From NCBI RefSeq assembly GCF_007991655.1, contig NZ_BJYT01000007.1:124001-188000 (forward strand): DNA of 64,000 nucleotides, in the 5' to 3' direction. A program made the translations under genes and the position numbers. The notes beneath the pieces are model-generated. The model worked only from the letters and a program-made list of their open reading frames with translations. It was not told the DNA's origin and searched no databases. Positions 27,583 through 36,144 of this stretch are shown piece by piece (positions within the stretch are counted from its first letter, which is position 1; every line of letters begins with the position of its first letter). Source of the DNA: Segetibacter aerophilus. GTDB lineage: Bacteria > Bacteroidota > Bacteroidia > Chitinophagales > Chitinophagaceae.

Positions 27583-28137
27583 ATGGAAGGATGCCTGATT
27601 AACGACCACAAGTGTCAGAAGAAGCTTTATGAGCGATACTATGGCTATGCACTAAAAGTTGTGTTTAGATATATTTATCGGTATGAAAAAGCAACTGATG
27701 TGGTAAATGATGCTTTTGTAAAAATCTTCAGATCATTTAAAAAATTTGAATGTCCGGAAAGGGAAAATCTTGAGAAAATTTGGATGGGCTGGATGAAACG
27801 CATCATGATTAATACAGCGATAGACGAGTTGAGAAGAAGTAACATGCTGCCCGAGATTGGGGGCTTACCAGACCATATATGGGAGGTACAAGATAAAAGC
27901 CAGGCGGCGGATGCAAAAATCCTATACAAGGAGTTAATCGCCAAGGTCAAGAACTTGCCACCGTCTTACCGGGCTGCATTCAACATGTATATTATTGATG
28001 GCTACTCGCACCAGGAGATTTCTGAAAAGTTGGGCATTTCTGTTGGAACGTCTAAGTCAAATCTTGCAAAAGCAAGAATGCAATTAAAAAATTTTTTAGA
28101 TAAAGATTTACAAGAAGCAGATATATGCAGCCTTTAG
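27583..28137 (+). CDS. ECF-type RNA polymerase sigma factor
   Basis: Starting at ATG 27583 gives 184 residues; TTG at 27562 would add seven. Region 2 is CQKKLYERYYGYALKVVFRYI...ATDVVNDAFVKIFRSF, and region 4 is LPPSYRAAFNMYIIDGYSHQEISEKLGISVGTSKSNLAKAR, a helix-turn-helix that binds the -35 element. It is the first gene of a six-gene operon and overlaps the next gene by 13 bp. That next gene has a cytoplasmic head, a TM segment and an outer-membrane-type barrel, so the pair looks like a sigma factor with its envelope sensor or regulator. No separate anti-sigma gene is present. Confidence 0.9.
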   Translation: MEGCLINDHKCQKKLYERYYGYALKVVFRYIYRYEKATDVVNDAFVKIFRSFKKFECPERENLEKIWMGWMKRIMINTAIDELRRSNMLPEIGGLPDHIWEVQDKSQAADAKILYKELIAKVKNLPPSYRAAFNMYIIDGYSHQEISEKLGISVGTSKSNLAKARMQLKNFLDKDLQEADICSL

Positions 28138-29486
28138 ATGACGATATGGAAGACTTGTTCAAGCGGGCTGCCGAAGAGTATCCTTTGGATACAAGTGGAG
28201 CCGATTGGAATAAGGTGAAGCAAGAGCTGCATCATGAAAAAGGAGTTGTTGCCGAAGAGGTGTCAAGAAAAAGAGATTACAGGTTTTTATGGTTGCTTTT
28301 TCTTTTACCAATAGGTTTTATTTGTGGCAGGTATATCGGTAACGATAAAATGGCGGCTAGTGTAGAAACAAATAGAACTGTTGATATACAATCTGATCCG
28401 GCAAACAATACACCTTCACTTGGTTCAAACCCTAAAATAGGGAACGTCGAATCAAGGAAAAAAGAAAGTGAAACAGAAGCGATAGCAGGAAATGGAAAAG
28501 GGGAAGTAACGAAATCAGCGGGAAGCAGTAACGAGGTTAATTTAATAAGCGGCAGCAAAGCAATTAAGGGTGTTAAGATGAGCAAAGCAAGCTTAGCGGG
28601 AGAAGGAGCTTTGGCTGTTAATACTGCCCTTATTACAAAAAGGAAAAAGTTAGCCGGCAAATCTCTTTCCTCACAAACTTCAGCTCCTAAGTCAATTAAT
28701 GCAACCGGCGAAGAAAGCCCTACTACCACTACTGCCGACCTTGATAAGGCAACTGCCTCATCAACACAATCCCAGGTAATCACGGATTCATCCAAAAAAG
28801 AAAATACCCCTGAAAACGTTGTTACTAAAAACGGAGAAGGTTTGTCTACACCTCCTGCAAGTAAGGAAACTAAAAATATAAAGAAGCCTCCTTTTAAAAA
28901 GACGCTCTCTTTTTCAATTGTTGCCGGACCTGATGTAAGTACAGTAAAGCTTCAAAAGACAAGCAAGGTTGGCTATAGCTTAGGGGTTATGCTCAGGTAT
29001 CAATTTGCCAGGAGAATTTCTGTAGAAGGCGGCGCATTGTGGGATAGAAAAAATTATTATACCGATGGTAAGTACTTGGACACAGCCTTTTTAAAACTCC
29101 CCATGCACAGTGAAGTTAAGAACGCAACCGGCTATTGTGATATGATAGAAATTCCGATTAACATGAGATATGATTTCGCTGGAACTCAAAAGCACTCCTG
29201 GTTTGTATCAGGCGGAATATCATCTTATATAATGTCGCGCGAGGACTATAACGTATCGTATAACCGCTACAATGTATCCTATCGAAAAGACTATGAATAC
29301 ATGCAATCAACCAGAGACTGGTTCTCGATAATGAACTTAAGTGTGGGTTATCAGAAGTCGTTGGGCAAGTATACCAATATTAGCGTTGCACCTTATGTAA
29401 AGCTGCCGCTTAAACAAGTTGGTATAGGAAAATTACCTGTATCCAGTACGGGTATATTCTTAAGTCTGAGCAGGTCTTTCAAGTAG
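28125..29486 (+). CDS. Transmembrane protein fused to a PorT-like outer-membrane beta-barrel, putative sigma regulator
   Basis: The 453-residue product starts inside the end of the sigma factor gene. Residues 1-50 are acidic and helical (DDDMEDLFKRAAEEYPLDT) and probably cytoplasmic. A single TM segment lies at about 52-70 (FLWLLFLLPIGFICGRYIG). Residues about 75-255 are a Ser/Thr/Lys-rich, low-complexity linker. Residues about 260-453 are an outer-membrane barrel of the PorT type, ending in alternating strands (GIFLSLSRSFK). The layout suggests one chain linking inner membrane to outer membrane, with the head contacting the sigma factor. This role is inference; the family has no defined function that I know of. 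Confidence 0.75.
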   Translation: MQPLDDDMEDLFKRAAEEYPLDTSGADWNKVKQELHHEKGVVAEEVSRKRDYRFLWLLFLLPIGFICGRYIGNDKMAASVETNRTVDIQSDPANNTPSLGSNPKIGNVESRKKESETEAIAGNGKGEVTKSAGSSNEVNLISGSKAIKGVKMSKASLAGEGALAVNTALITKRKKLAGKSLSSQTSAPKSINATGEESPTTTTADLDKATASSTQSQVITDSSKKENTPENVVTKNGEGLSTPPASKETKNIKKPPFKKTLSFSIVAGPDVSTVKLQKTSKVGYSLGVMLRYQFARRISVEGGALWDRKNYYTDGKYLDTAFLKLPMHSEVKNATGYCDMIEIPINMRYDFAGTQKHSWFVSGGISSYIMSREDYNVSYNRYNVSYRKDYEYMQSTRDWFSIMNLSVGYQKSLGKYTNISVAPYVKLPLKQVGIGKLPVSSTGIFLSLSRSFK

Positions 29487-29512
29487 CCATTAATTATTGT
29501 AAAAAATCAAAC

Positions 29513-29929
29513 ATGAAAAAAAAGAGTGTTTTTTTTTCAGGGATGGTATTGCTTGTTGCCATCATTGCTGCTACAGCTTTTTATATGTATCAAAAGCCTC
29601 GCACAAGCCTGGCAGATGTAAAAGCGGATTATAGTGTAAGTGCTAAGGACCTGTACGCAGCTTTTCAGCAGGATGAAAAGAAAGCAAGCCAGCAGTTCGT
29701 TGAAAAGGTGGTTGAGGTAACTGGGACTGTCGACAATGTGCAAGTGTCGGACAGCACCATAAGCGTTTTGTTAGTAGGGGATGAGATGGGAGGTGTTAAT
29801 TGTAGCGTAAGAAAAAATCAGGATGGTGCAGAAACTACACCTGCAAAAGGTGCCACTGTAAAGGTGAAAGGAAGATGTGTAGGCTTTTTAATGGACGTAA
29901 ATATTGTTGACGCTGTTATTGAGAAATAA
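29513..29929 (+). CDS. OB-fold protein, tRNA_anti-like
   Basis: The 138-residue product has one N-terminal TM or signal anchor (VFFSGMVLLVAIIAATAFYMY), then a small beta-rich domain with the strand order of an OB fold (VVEVTGTVDNVQVSDSTISVLLVG and GATVKVKGRCVGFLMDVNIVDAVIE). It resembles the tRNA_anti-like family of exported OB-fold proteins in Bacteroidota. The ligand is unknown; it need not bind nucleic acid. It is the third gene of the sigma-led operon, 26 bp after the barrel gene. Confidence 0.75.
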   Translation: MKKKSVFFSGMVLLVAIIAATAFYMYQKPRTSLADVKADYSVSAKDLYAAFQQDEKKASQQFVEKVVEVTGTVDNVQVSDSTISVLLVGDEMGGVNCSVRKNQDGAETTPAKGATVKVKGRCVGFLMDVNIVDAVIEK

Positions 29930-29952
29930 AACTCTACTATAAAATTTAAAGA

Positions 29953-30342
29953 ATGAAGAAGATTTGTGTTTGTTTATGTGTGATAAGCTTGTTTGTTGCG
30001 AGTTGTTCTAAAACAAATGAAGAAGTTGAAAGCAAGAGCAGTACTCCCCCTACCGGAGGCACGACCAATCCTTGCGATACTGTTAATATGAAGTACGCTG
30101 CTAACGTGCAACCTATCCTCCAGGCAAACTGCTACAGCTGTCACGGCAATGGTAATGTTGAAGGAGGTGTCAGCCTCGATACTTACAACAAAGTGCAACA
30201 ACGGGCTTCAACGGGATTGCTATTGAACGTTATTACACATGCAAGCGGGTACCCTGCTATGCCATATCAAAAGCCTAAACTTTCAGATTGCGATATCAAC
30301 AAAATAAGAGACTGGATTAACAGGGGCTCTCAAAATAATTAA
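29953..30342 (+). CDS. Cytochrome c-like lipoprotein
   Basis: The 129-residue product has a lipoprotein signal with lipobox FVASC (Cys18). A linker of about 20 residues leads to a small cytochrome c-type domain: ILQANCYSCHGNGN holds the CxxCH haem site (CYSCH) and HASGYPAMPYQ a possible Met axial ligand. KIRDWINRG is the usual C-terminal helix. It should carry one haem c at the periplasmic or outer membrane face. It is the fourth gene of the operon and precedes YceI and DUF5777 genes, neighbours often seen together in this phylum. Confidence 0.85.
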   Translation: MKKICVCLCVISLFVASCSKTNEEVESKSSTPPTGGTTNPCDTVNMKYAANVQPILQANCYSCHGNGNVEGGVSLDTYNKVQQRASTGLLLNVITHASGYPAMPYQKPKLSDCDINKIRDWINRGSQNN

Positions 30343-30369
30343 TGCTTCAAAACACTTCAATTGCTACAC

Positions 30370-30909
30370 ATGAAAACACTCGTATTTGCGTGCTTACTAT
30401 CACTACTTACCGGTAGTCTGCAGGCTCAAACTTTTATCACCCGCAATGGCTATGCAGGCTTTTTTTCAAAAACACCTTTGGAAGATATAAAGGCAGAAAA
30501 CCGCCAGTTGTATGCAGTCATTGACGCTACTAAAAAGAACCTTGCTTTTACCTGCCTCGTCAAAGGTTTTCTATTTCCCAAACAGTTGATGCAAGAGCAC
30601 TTCAACGAGAACTATATAGAAAGCGACAAATTTCCGAAAGCAACTTTTGTAGGTAATTATACCGGTGACGTCAATGCCGCTAACGCGGGCAAGTACCCTG
30701 TGCAGATAAAAGGACAATTAACCCTGCATGGAGTAACGCAAACCATTGATGTGCCTGGAACGATAGAGGTTAGAGACAACAAATTAATTGGTGCCTCAGA
30801 GTTTAAATTAACACCCGGTGATTTCAATATTAAGATCCCTGCTTTGGTGAGCGAAAAAATAGCCAAACAAATCGATGTTCGTGTTTTAGTAGAATGTAAT
30901 CCAAAATAA
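30370..30909 (+). CDS. YceI-family periplasmic protein
   Basis: With the start at ATG 30370 the product has 179 residues; a TTG three codons upstream is less likely. A signal peptide (MKTLVFACLLSLLTGSLQAQ) is followed by the YceI lipocalin-like barrel: YIESDKFPKATFVGNY and GQLTLHGVTQTIDVPGTIEV are the family hallmarks. YceI proteins bind polyprenyl or similar lipids in the periplasm. It is the fifth gene of the operon, 27 bp after the cytochrome gene and 5 bp before the DUF5777 gene. Confidence 0.92.
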   Translation: MKTLVFACLLSLLTGSLQAQTFITRNGYAGFFSKTPLEDIKAENRQLYAVIDATKKNLAFTCLVKGFLFPKQLMQEHFNENYIESDKFPKATFVGNYTGDVNAANAGKYPVQIKGQLTLHGVTQTIDVPGTIEVRDNKLIGASEFKLTPGDFNIKIPALVSEKIAKQIDVRVLVECNPK

Positions 30910-30914
30910 ATATC

Positions 30915-31808
30915 ATGCGTAGAAATTTGCTGACCGCTACACTTTGCTTTTTCCTTTTTACTGTCTCATCTTCTGCCCAGGACAGTGCTCTTCTCAACAT
31001 GTTGAATGACTCTTTAAGTAAAGATGCTAAACCGGAAGTTGTTTCCGGCACGTTTAAGGCCACTCAACTTATCAATACACCAACCGCTGAAGCTCCTGCA
31101 AAAAAGACGCTGCAATTTTTAATCATGCACCGGTTTGGAGAATTGAGCGATGGCGCATACGAGCTGTTTGGATTAGACAATGCCGAAATTCGTTTTGGAC
31201 TCGATTATGGCATTGCTGATTTTCTCTCAGTCGGGGTAGGGCGAAGCTCGCTGGATAAGACTTGCGATGCAAACTTTAAACTAAAACTACTAAGGCAGAC
31301 TGCCGGAAAGATTCCCGTATCAGTTAGTTTGTACGAGCTGATGTCATATACGTCTTTTCCAAAAAAGGCAGATAAACCTTTCTTAACCTCACGCTTTCGC
31401 ACGGCCTATACGTCGCAATTATTGATTGCAAGTAAGTTGAGCAGAAAACTTTCATTACAGCTTTCGCCAACTCTTATCCATTTCAATATGGTATCAACGC
31501 CAAAAGACAAAAATGATGTGTTCGCGTTAGGTTTAGGAGGTCGCATGAAGATCACCAATCGAATGAGTATTGATGCGGAGTACAACGTACTTCCCGGCAA
31601 CCAGGTGGTATCTTCTAAAGTGTATAATTCTCTTTCACTAGGGTTAGATATCGAAACGGGCGGCCACGTTTTCCAGTTGGTATTTACTAACTCGCGCGGC
31701 ATGATCGGCCCTTACTACCTCGCTAAAACAAGCGGCCAATGGAGTGATGGTGATATATATTTTGGTTTCAACATTTCACGTGCTTTTAATTTCAAACGGA
31801 AAGAATAA
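30915..31808 (+). CDS. DUF5777-type outer-membrane beta-barrel protein
   Basis: The 297-residue product has a signal peptide (LLTATLCFFLFTVSSSA) and a short helical N-terminal part. A beta-barrel follows with alternating aromatic and polar strands, including HRFGELSDGAYELFGLDNAEIRFGLDYG, which I associate with DUF5777, and NISRAFNFKRK at the end. It is the last gene of the sigma-led operon, 5 bp after yceI, with a strong terminator 31 bp downstream. It may work with the cytochrome and YceI proteins at the outer membrane; that is inferred from context. Confidence 0.8.
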   Translation: MRRNLLTATLCFFLFTVSSSAQDSALLNMLNDSLSKDAKPEVVSGTFKATQLINTPTAEAPAKKTLQFLIMHRFGELSDGAYELFGLDNAEIRFGLDYGIADFLSVGVGRSSLDKTCDANFKLKLLRQTAGKIPVSVSLYELMSYTSFPKKADKPFLTSRFRTAYTSQLLIASKLSRKLSLQLSPTLIHFNMVSTPKDKNDVFALGLGGRMKITNRMSIDAEYNVLPGNQVVSSKVYNSLSLGLDIETGGHVFQLVFTNSRGMIGPYYLAKTSGQWSDGDIYFGFNISRAFNFKRKE

Positions 31809-31839
31809 TAACGGTTCATCTGGTAGCTGTGAAGTGTAT

Positions 31840-31868
31840 CGGGCCTGTTCTCAGGTCCGGTATTTTTT
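31840..31868 (+). terminator. intrinsic terminator of the sigma-led operon
   Basis: CGGGCCTG (31840-31847) pairs over eight positions, one of them G-T, with CAGGTCCG (31852-31859) around a four-base loop. TATTTTTTT follows. Confidence 0.8.
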
Positions 31869-31874
31869 TATGGA

Positions 31875-31921
31875 GCCAGCTTTATAACTCGTACAAACAT
31901 TCTTGCGTCGCACACTTCGAC
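31875..31921 (-). repeat. dispersed covarying repeat, copy 7
   Basis: On the minus strand the core GCGACGC (31905-31911) is followed by AAGAATG and, 17 bp on, GCTGGC. The GTACAAG end is decayed to TCGAAG. It lies between convergent genes just after a terminator. Confidence 0.7.
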
Positions 31922-31961
31922 TGTTGTTGATAGCGGAGCACACTTGCGAGACAAACGGCAC

Positions 31962-32720
31962 TTACACCTTTGCAGGTTTTCTTACCGGCCCTCGCTTTTT
32001 AACGAGGTTCCAAACAGTTTCTTTTACAGGTGCATTTATAAATGCCGTTCTAAACTCAGAAGAGCTTTCAAACTTTAGCTGCTGTATCTCTCTTGATTCG
32101 AAGGCGACAGAAAACGAGTTCGCCTCAAAAGGCCACGGCTCCACTGTTAATACTCCCGGCTCTATTTCGAATAACTGGTACACCGTTCCATCTGGACCTG
32201 TACTTATTTCAATGCCTCTTTTTTCAGGTTGCACTTGTTGCCTGCATAGTAGAAGTGAGAATGCATCACACCACTCGAGCAGGTAATAAATTCTTTCAGC
32301 CTCCTTTTTATCAATACCCAATTCTTCCCGCCACTTTTCCTGCAACGCTCTTTGATGTTCGAGGAATTGTTTCGCTTGGGGGTTCTCTTTTTCTTCATCG
32401 CGGTGCAAAAAATCCATGTGCATGGAAGTAAGCAGGGCTATGTAACGACTTTTTGTAATGGTAAGCATGGCAAGCTGCTCGCAGTGTTCCAGGTCAAAAA
32501 GCTTCATTGAAAAGTTTAGTGGTCCACCAGTTTCTGTAATTAAATCTTCACCACCTAACTCCACTTCTGCGTCATCATGTTCAGCTATGGCAAGCAACGT
32601 TTCAAGCCATCTTGAAGGACGTTCCTTCGCCTTCCAATGCATAGCTACCTGTGCTGCTACTATTCCATGCGCACGTTGTGTGACTACTTCCCATCCCGTT
32701 TCTTTATAGTTGACAATCAT
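31962..32720 (-). CDS. DUF3891 family protein
   Basis: The start at ATG 32720 gives 252 residues, beginning MIVNYKETGWEVVTQRAHGI; the frame extends upstream by 24 codons that look unlike the family. TQRAHGIVAAQVAMHW and LLAIAEHDDAEVEL (a His-Asp-Asp cluster) are typical of DUF3891, soluble proteins of unknown role with a conserved, possibly metal-binding, His/Asp set resembling HD-type helices. It is flanked by dispersed repeats on both sides. Confidence 0.8.
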   Translation of the reverse strand: MIVNYKETGWEVVTQRAHGIVAAQVAMHWKAKERPSRWLETLLAIAEHDDAEVELGGEDLITETGGPLNFSMKLFDLEHCEQLAMLTITKSRYIALLTSMHMDFLHRDEEKENPQAKQFLEHQRALQEKWREELGIDKKEAERIYYLLEWCDAFSLLLCRQQVQPEKRGIEISTGPDGTVYQLFEIEPGVLTVEPWPFEANSFSVAFESREIQQLKFESSSEFRTAFINAPVKETVWNLVKKRGPVRKPAKV

Positions 32721-32865
32721 GGTTGACCTGTTGAATACTTCTCTAAAAAAAGCTATTGCACGTATTGCTTTTAATATTATGCCATCTGCCATTTATTGCT
32801 GTAAAAGATCCAAACTGGAAAGGATTTGCGGGAAGGCTAAGACGTAAGTTGTAACTAATGATGAA

Positions 32866-32909
32866 CGAAATGCGACGCAACGATGATGCTATGAAAAACA
32901 AAAGCCGGT
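32866..32909 (+). repeat. dispersed covarying repeat, copy 8
   Basis: The core GCGACGC (32872-32878) is followed by AACGATG and, 18 bp on, GCCGGT (32904-32909) and an A-run. The GTACAAG end is decayed. It lies between DUF3891 and the GH95-like gene. Confidence 0.7.
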
Positions 32910-32923
32910 ACCAAAAAAATTAA

Positions 32924-35431
32924 TCATGGACGGAGCAAGATTACCTCGCCGGGAGTTGTTTTTAAAACTAACAAGGATTTACCAATTGCTCGTTTTCCTG
33001 CTGCAGTTACTACATCGCCATCAGTGCCCCACGGATTTATGATACGTAATTCATTGCCTTTTTCGCTGATGATTTTTACGCCTGTAACTTTTTCGTCCTG
33101 CTGGCTTGCGCTTACCAGAAAAGCTCCTGCCGCCCGGAGGTTATTGAATGTCGCATCTTTTTCCTTTGGCCAATTTGGAAAAAGCCTTATTAATCCATCG
33201 TAACCTTGCATGAGACATTCGTTGATTACTGCCGGCAGCGCAAAGTTTTCGAACCAAATGCCTGCATCAGCCATAAAAGTAAAGTTCGACTGGTCGGTGT
33301 ACCTGCCCCTTGTTTGCGAAACAAGATTGGCCGCCGTGCCGTTGGGAAGTAAGCAATAATTTACCTGTCGCTTAAACTGATCGAGATCGAGCAAGCCCAA
33401 TCTTGCTGCCTGCATGTTAAGGAAGACCAAATCGTTGCCGCCTTCATTTTGATGATTTCGGTAGGTATTTCTGAATTGTTGTAAAAGGTTTTTTTCACTT
33501 CCCAGCCCGCCGTCTTCCCCGGGAAAAACAGGGGAAAGCGACAAGGGAATATTGTACACAACATCATGATGTTCTTTTGGCGCAGACACGAATACTTCTC
33601 CAAATTCATCTGAAGTAGCGGTGGGATAATCGGGGTAATTGTTGAGAATATCAGTAATGTCAGACAGCAAAGGAGCCTCCTGTTCAGCAGTTTTTAATAC
33701 GGCCGTCGCTTGTTGAAACGCGTTAAAAATAAACCTGGTAAGGGCTAGGTCAAGTGAGCAATCATAGTTGTAATTGAAGCCCGGCGTAAGGCCATGCAGC
33801 TCGGGAGGCACCGTTGGAAAAATATGGTATTTGTCATCTTTCCACCGGTTGCCGCTATATGCGTCAGGTCTTTTCATGTACGCCACCAAAAATTGTGTTG
33901 CTGCTTTTATAGGTTCATACGCCCGCGCTCTTAAAAAGGTCGTATCTCCTGAGTAAGTGTAGTGCCACCAAAGCCCTTGCACCGCCCATGGGGTCTCGCT
34001 TATTTCCCATCCCCAATCAGGTATTGGAAAGGGATTCATAGACATTTGAACAGGATAAGCCGTGTGGGGAAAAGCAGCTCCGGGCAAATGATAGTACTCG
34101 TTTGCCCATCGCCGGCTCAAGGGCATAAGAAACTCCACCAGGTTTACATAGGGAAGGTTTTTCTCGAGGTGGTTACTTGAAAAGGTCAGCCAAAAAGGTT
34201 GTTGTATGTTATAGTTGAAATGATAATCGCCGTGCCATCGGCTACCTATAGTATTGTAGCTCCAGTTGGCAAAGAGGCCGGGAGATTGAACGCCATCTTT
34301 AACCGCACAATTGAAAAAGTAGAGGTTTCGGTACCACACTTCCTCAAGAAAATTATCGCCCAATTCGACAGATGACTTACTCCAATACCTTGACCATTCC
34401 CTTACGTTTTGCCGTAGTGTTGCGGTGAATAAATTGTGAGAAGGCTCAGTCTTGTCCGCAAGTTTTTGCGGTACGTTAGTGTCTCTACCTTCAGATAAAG
34501 ACACCATTGCAGAGAAAGTTCCAGTTGCGGAAACAGCGCTTTCGAGATCAGGCATCTCATCCAAACCACCGTTCACATTGATTTGTTTTATCTTCTTTAG
34601 CCGGGAGTTAACTCTAACGGCTAAAGAAAATGCCTTGTCTTCAGCGCTGGCCGCCACCTCTCTATTTTTACCAACTGCATCTGGTAAAATTTGTCGAAAC
34701 CCAAGCGTGCCGTCAGCAAGAGAATTAAGTGTTTCGTAATGAGGAAATTCGGCGGGCGTAGATGGATCAGGAAGGACTTTTATTCTTGTGAAAATGTTTG
34801 CTTCAGGTTTTCCGCCGGCATCTACCAGTTGCATTAGCAGCCTGTCTTTATTCATGTCTGTCATCAACTTAAGAAAAACTTTCTTTTTACCTGCTAACAG
34901 TCTTACCGTACAAACTCCATTTGAAATATCAAGTTCATGTCCCATGAGCTCTACTTTTCTCCTGTCAAATCCAAGCACGACCGAGCCGCAAGGGAATGGA
35001 CGGGGATAGGGTTTATTATAATTGTCAGACGCTGTCTTGTGGTATTCTTTGTACCATTTGTTTTGGGTAAGCTTAGCAATGGAAGTAGGTACTTTTTTCA
35101 GTTTGTCAAAAACGTAATTAAAATCCTTCAATTCTTCCCTGTGGTTCTCCGCAACCCGCACGTCCCACACATTGTTGTGACCAAAATAAAGCACAATGGC
35201 ATCGGGCCTTGTGGTCACTACAACTCCCAGCCCTCCGTTACCCAAAAGCGCTCCGGAAAAAAAATCAGGGGCGGGTTTATTACAAACAATAGAATGTCTT
35301 CTTGCCAGTTCTTTTGCTTCCGGCTTTCCTATCACAATTTCTTTGTAACCTATAAACGGCAGAGGTAATAGTAGTGCAGCAATAAGGCACGAGGTTCGTT
35401 TTGTATTTTTTGGGAAGAAAGTTATTGCCAT
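32924..35431 (-). CDS. GH95-like (alpha/alpha)6 glycoside hydrolase
   Basis: The 835-residue exported protein has an N-terminal signal (SCLIAALLLPLPFIG). Residues about 55-330 form a beta-rich N-terminal domain beginning GALLGNGGLGVVV, typical of clan GH-L enzymes of the GH95/GH65 type. The catalytic barrel follows, with WHGDYHFNYNIQQPFWL (about residue 405) corresponding to the WxxDYHxNxNxQ motif of GH95, and DWGWEISETPWAVQGLWWHYTYSGD further on. GH95 enzymes release alpha-L-fucose or alpha-L-galactose; this protein is divergent, so the substrate is open. No SusC/SusD pair is adjacent. It could contribute to plant or host polysaccharide use. Confidence 0.78.
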   Translation of the reverse strand: MAITFFPKNTKRTSCLIAALLLPLPFIGYKEIVIGKPEAKELARRHSIVCNKPAPDFFSGALLGNGGLGVVVTTRPDAIVLYFGHNNVWDVRVAENHREELKDFNYVFDKLKKVPTSIAKLTQNKWYKEYHKTASDNYNKPYPRPFPCGSVVLGFDRRKVELMGHELDISNGVCTVRLLAGKKKVFLKLMTDMNKDRLLMQLVDAGGKPEANIFTRIKVLPDPSTPAEFPHYETLNSLADGTLGFRQILPDAVGKNREVAASAEDKAFSLAVRVNSRLKKIKQINVNGGLDEMPDLESAVSATGTFSAMVSLSEGRDTNVPQKLADKTEPSHNLFTATLRQNVREWSRYWSKSSVELGDNFLEEVWYRNLYFFNCAVKDGVQSPGLFANWSYNTIGSRWHGDYHFNYNIQQPFWLTFSSNHLEKNLPYVNLVEFLMPLSRRWANEYYHLPGAAFPHTAYPVQMSMNPFPIPDWGWEISETPWAVQGLWWHYTYSGDTTFLRARAYEPIKAATQFLVAYMKRPDAYSGNRWKDDKYHIFPTVPPELHGLTPGFNYNYDCSLDLALTRFIFNAFQQATAVLKTAEQEAPLLSDITDILNNYPDYPTATSDEFGEVFVSAPKEHHDVVYNIPLSLSPVFPGEDGGLGSEKNLLQQFRNTYRNHQNEGGNDLVFLNMQAARLGLLDLDQFKRQVNYCLLPNGTAANLVSQTRGRYTDQSNFTFMADAGIWFENFALPAVINECLMQGYDGLIRLFPNWPKEKDATFNNLRAAGAFLVSASQQDEKVTGVKIISEKGNELRIINPWGTDGDVVTAAGKRAIGKSLLVLKTTPGEVILLRP

Positions 35432-35721
35432 AAACCTCGTCGAGAATAGCCAATTCCTGCTTTATGATCTGGTTGATCTGAATATTGCAGAAAGAAGTTT
35501 CTGCACCGCGACCAGGATAAAGAAGAAATTTAAAATATATAATAAAAGTAGCATAAAAGACTATGCCACATCATGGAGGTTATGGAGCTTTTTTTAAAAA
35601 GCAAATACAGGTCGAAAAAGGGTGAAACTAAGGTTAGGGTGCCAGAAGTAGCAAGATGAGTTTAACAACGATATGTATTAAATCGCCTTAGCTTCGCCCC
35701 TGTCATTTATAAATCATCACA

Positions 35722-36144
35722 ATGTTTTTAAAGATCCTGACCGTTGCGGGTTTAGCCAGTTTTGAAATTTATGCTGCAATACCTGCAGGCTTTGCATTCG
35801 GGCTTTCGCCCTGGTTAATACTACTCGCTAGTATGACAGGTGGCCTGGCAGGTGTATTTATAGCTGCGTTTTTAGGCGATCGTATCAGGCGATTATTTAA
35901 GAGCAAAAAGAAACCAAAGGAAGAGGACGCTAAAACAGGTCTTATTTATCGCATCTGGAATAAATACGGAATTATAGGATTGGGTTTTTTAGGAACGATG
36001 TCAGTAGGTGCACCTGTAAGCCTTGCTGTAGGAATTGGATTTAAAGCTCCTCTACAAAAATTAATCACATGGTGCTGCATAGGTGTAATTACCCGTTGCC
36101 TCGTTTTTACCTTGATTGGATATTACGGTTTGAAATTGTTTTAA
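35722..36144 (+). CDS. Small multi-drug export family membrane protein
   Basis: The 140-residue protein has about four hydrophobic segments: LTVAGLASFEIYAAIPAGFAFG, LILLASMTGGLAGVFIAAFLG, GIIGLGFLGTMSVGAPVSLAVGIGF and WCCIGVITRCLVFTLIGYYG, with a basic loop KSKKKPKEED between the second and third. This fits the Sm_multidrug_ex/COG2426 family, named as exporters on thin evidence. Its stop codon overlaps that of the convergent gene by three bases (36142-36144 against 36141-36143), so no terminator fits between them. Confidence 0.72.
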   Translation: MFLKILTVAGLASFEIYAAIPAGFAFGLSPWLILLASMTGGLAGVFIAAFLGDRIRRLFKSKKKPKEEDAKTGLIYRIWNKYGIIGLGFLGTMSVGAPVSLAVGIGFKAPLQKLITWCCIGVITRCLVFTLIGYYGLKLF

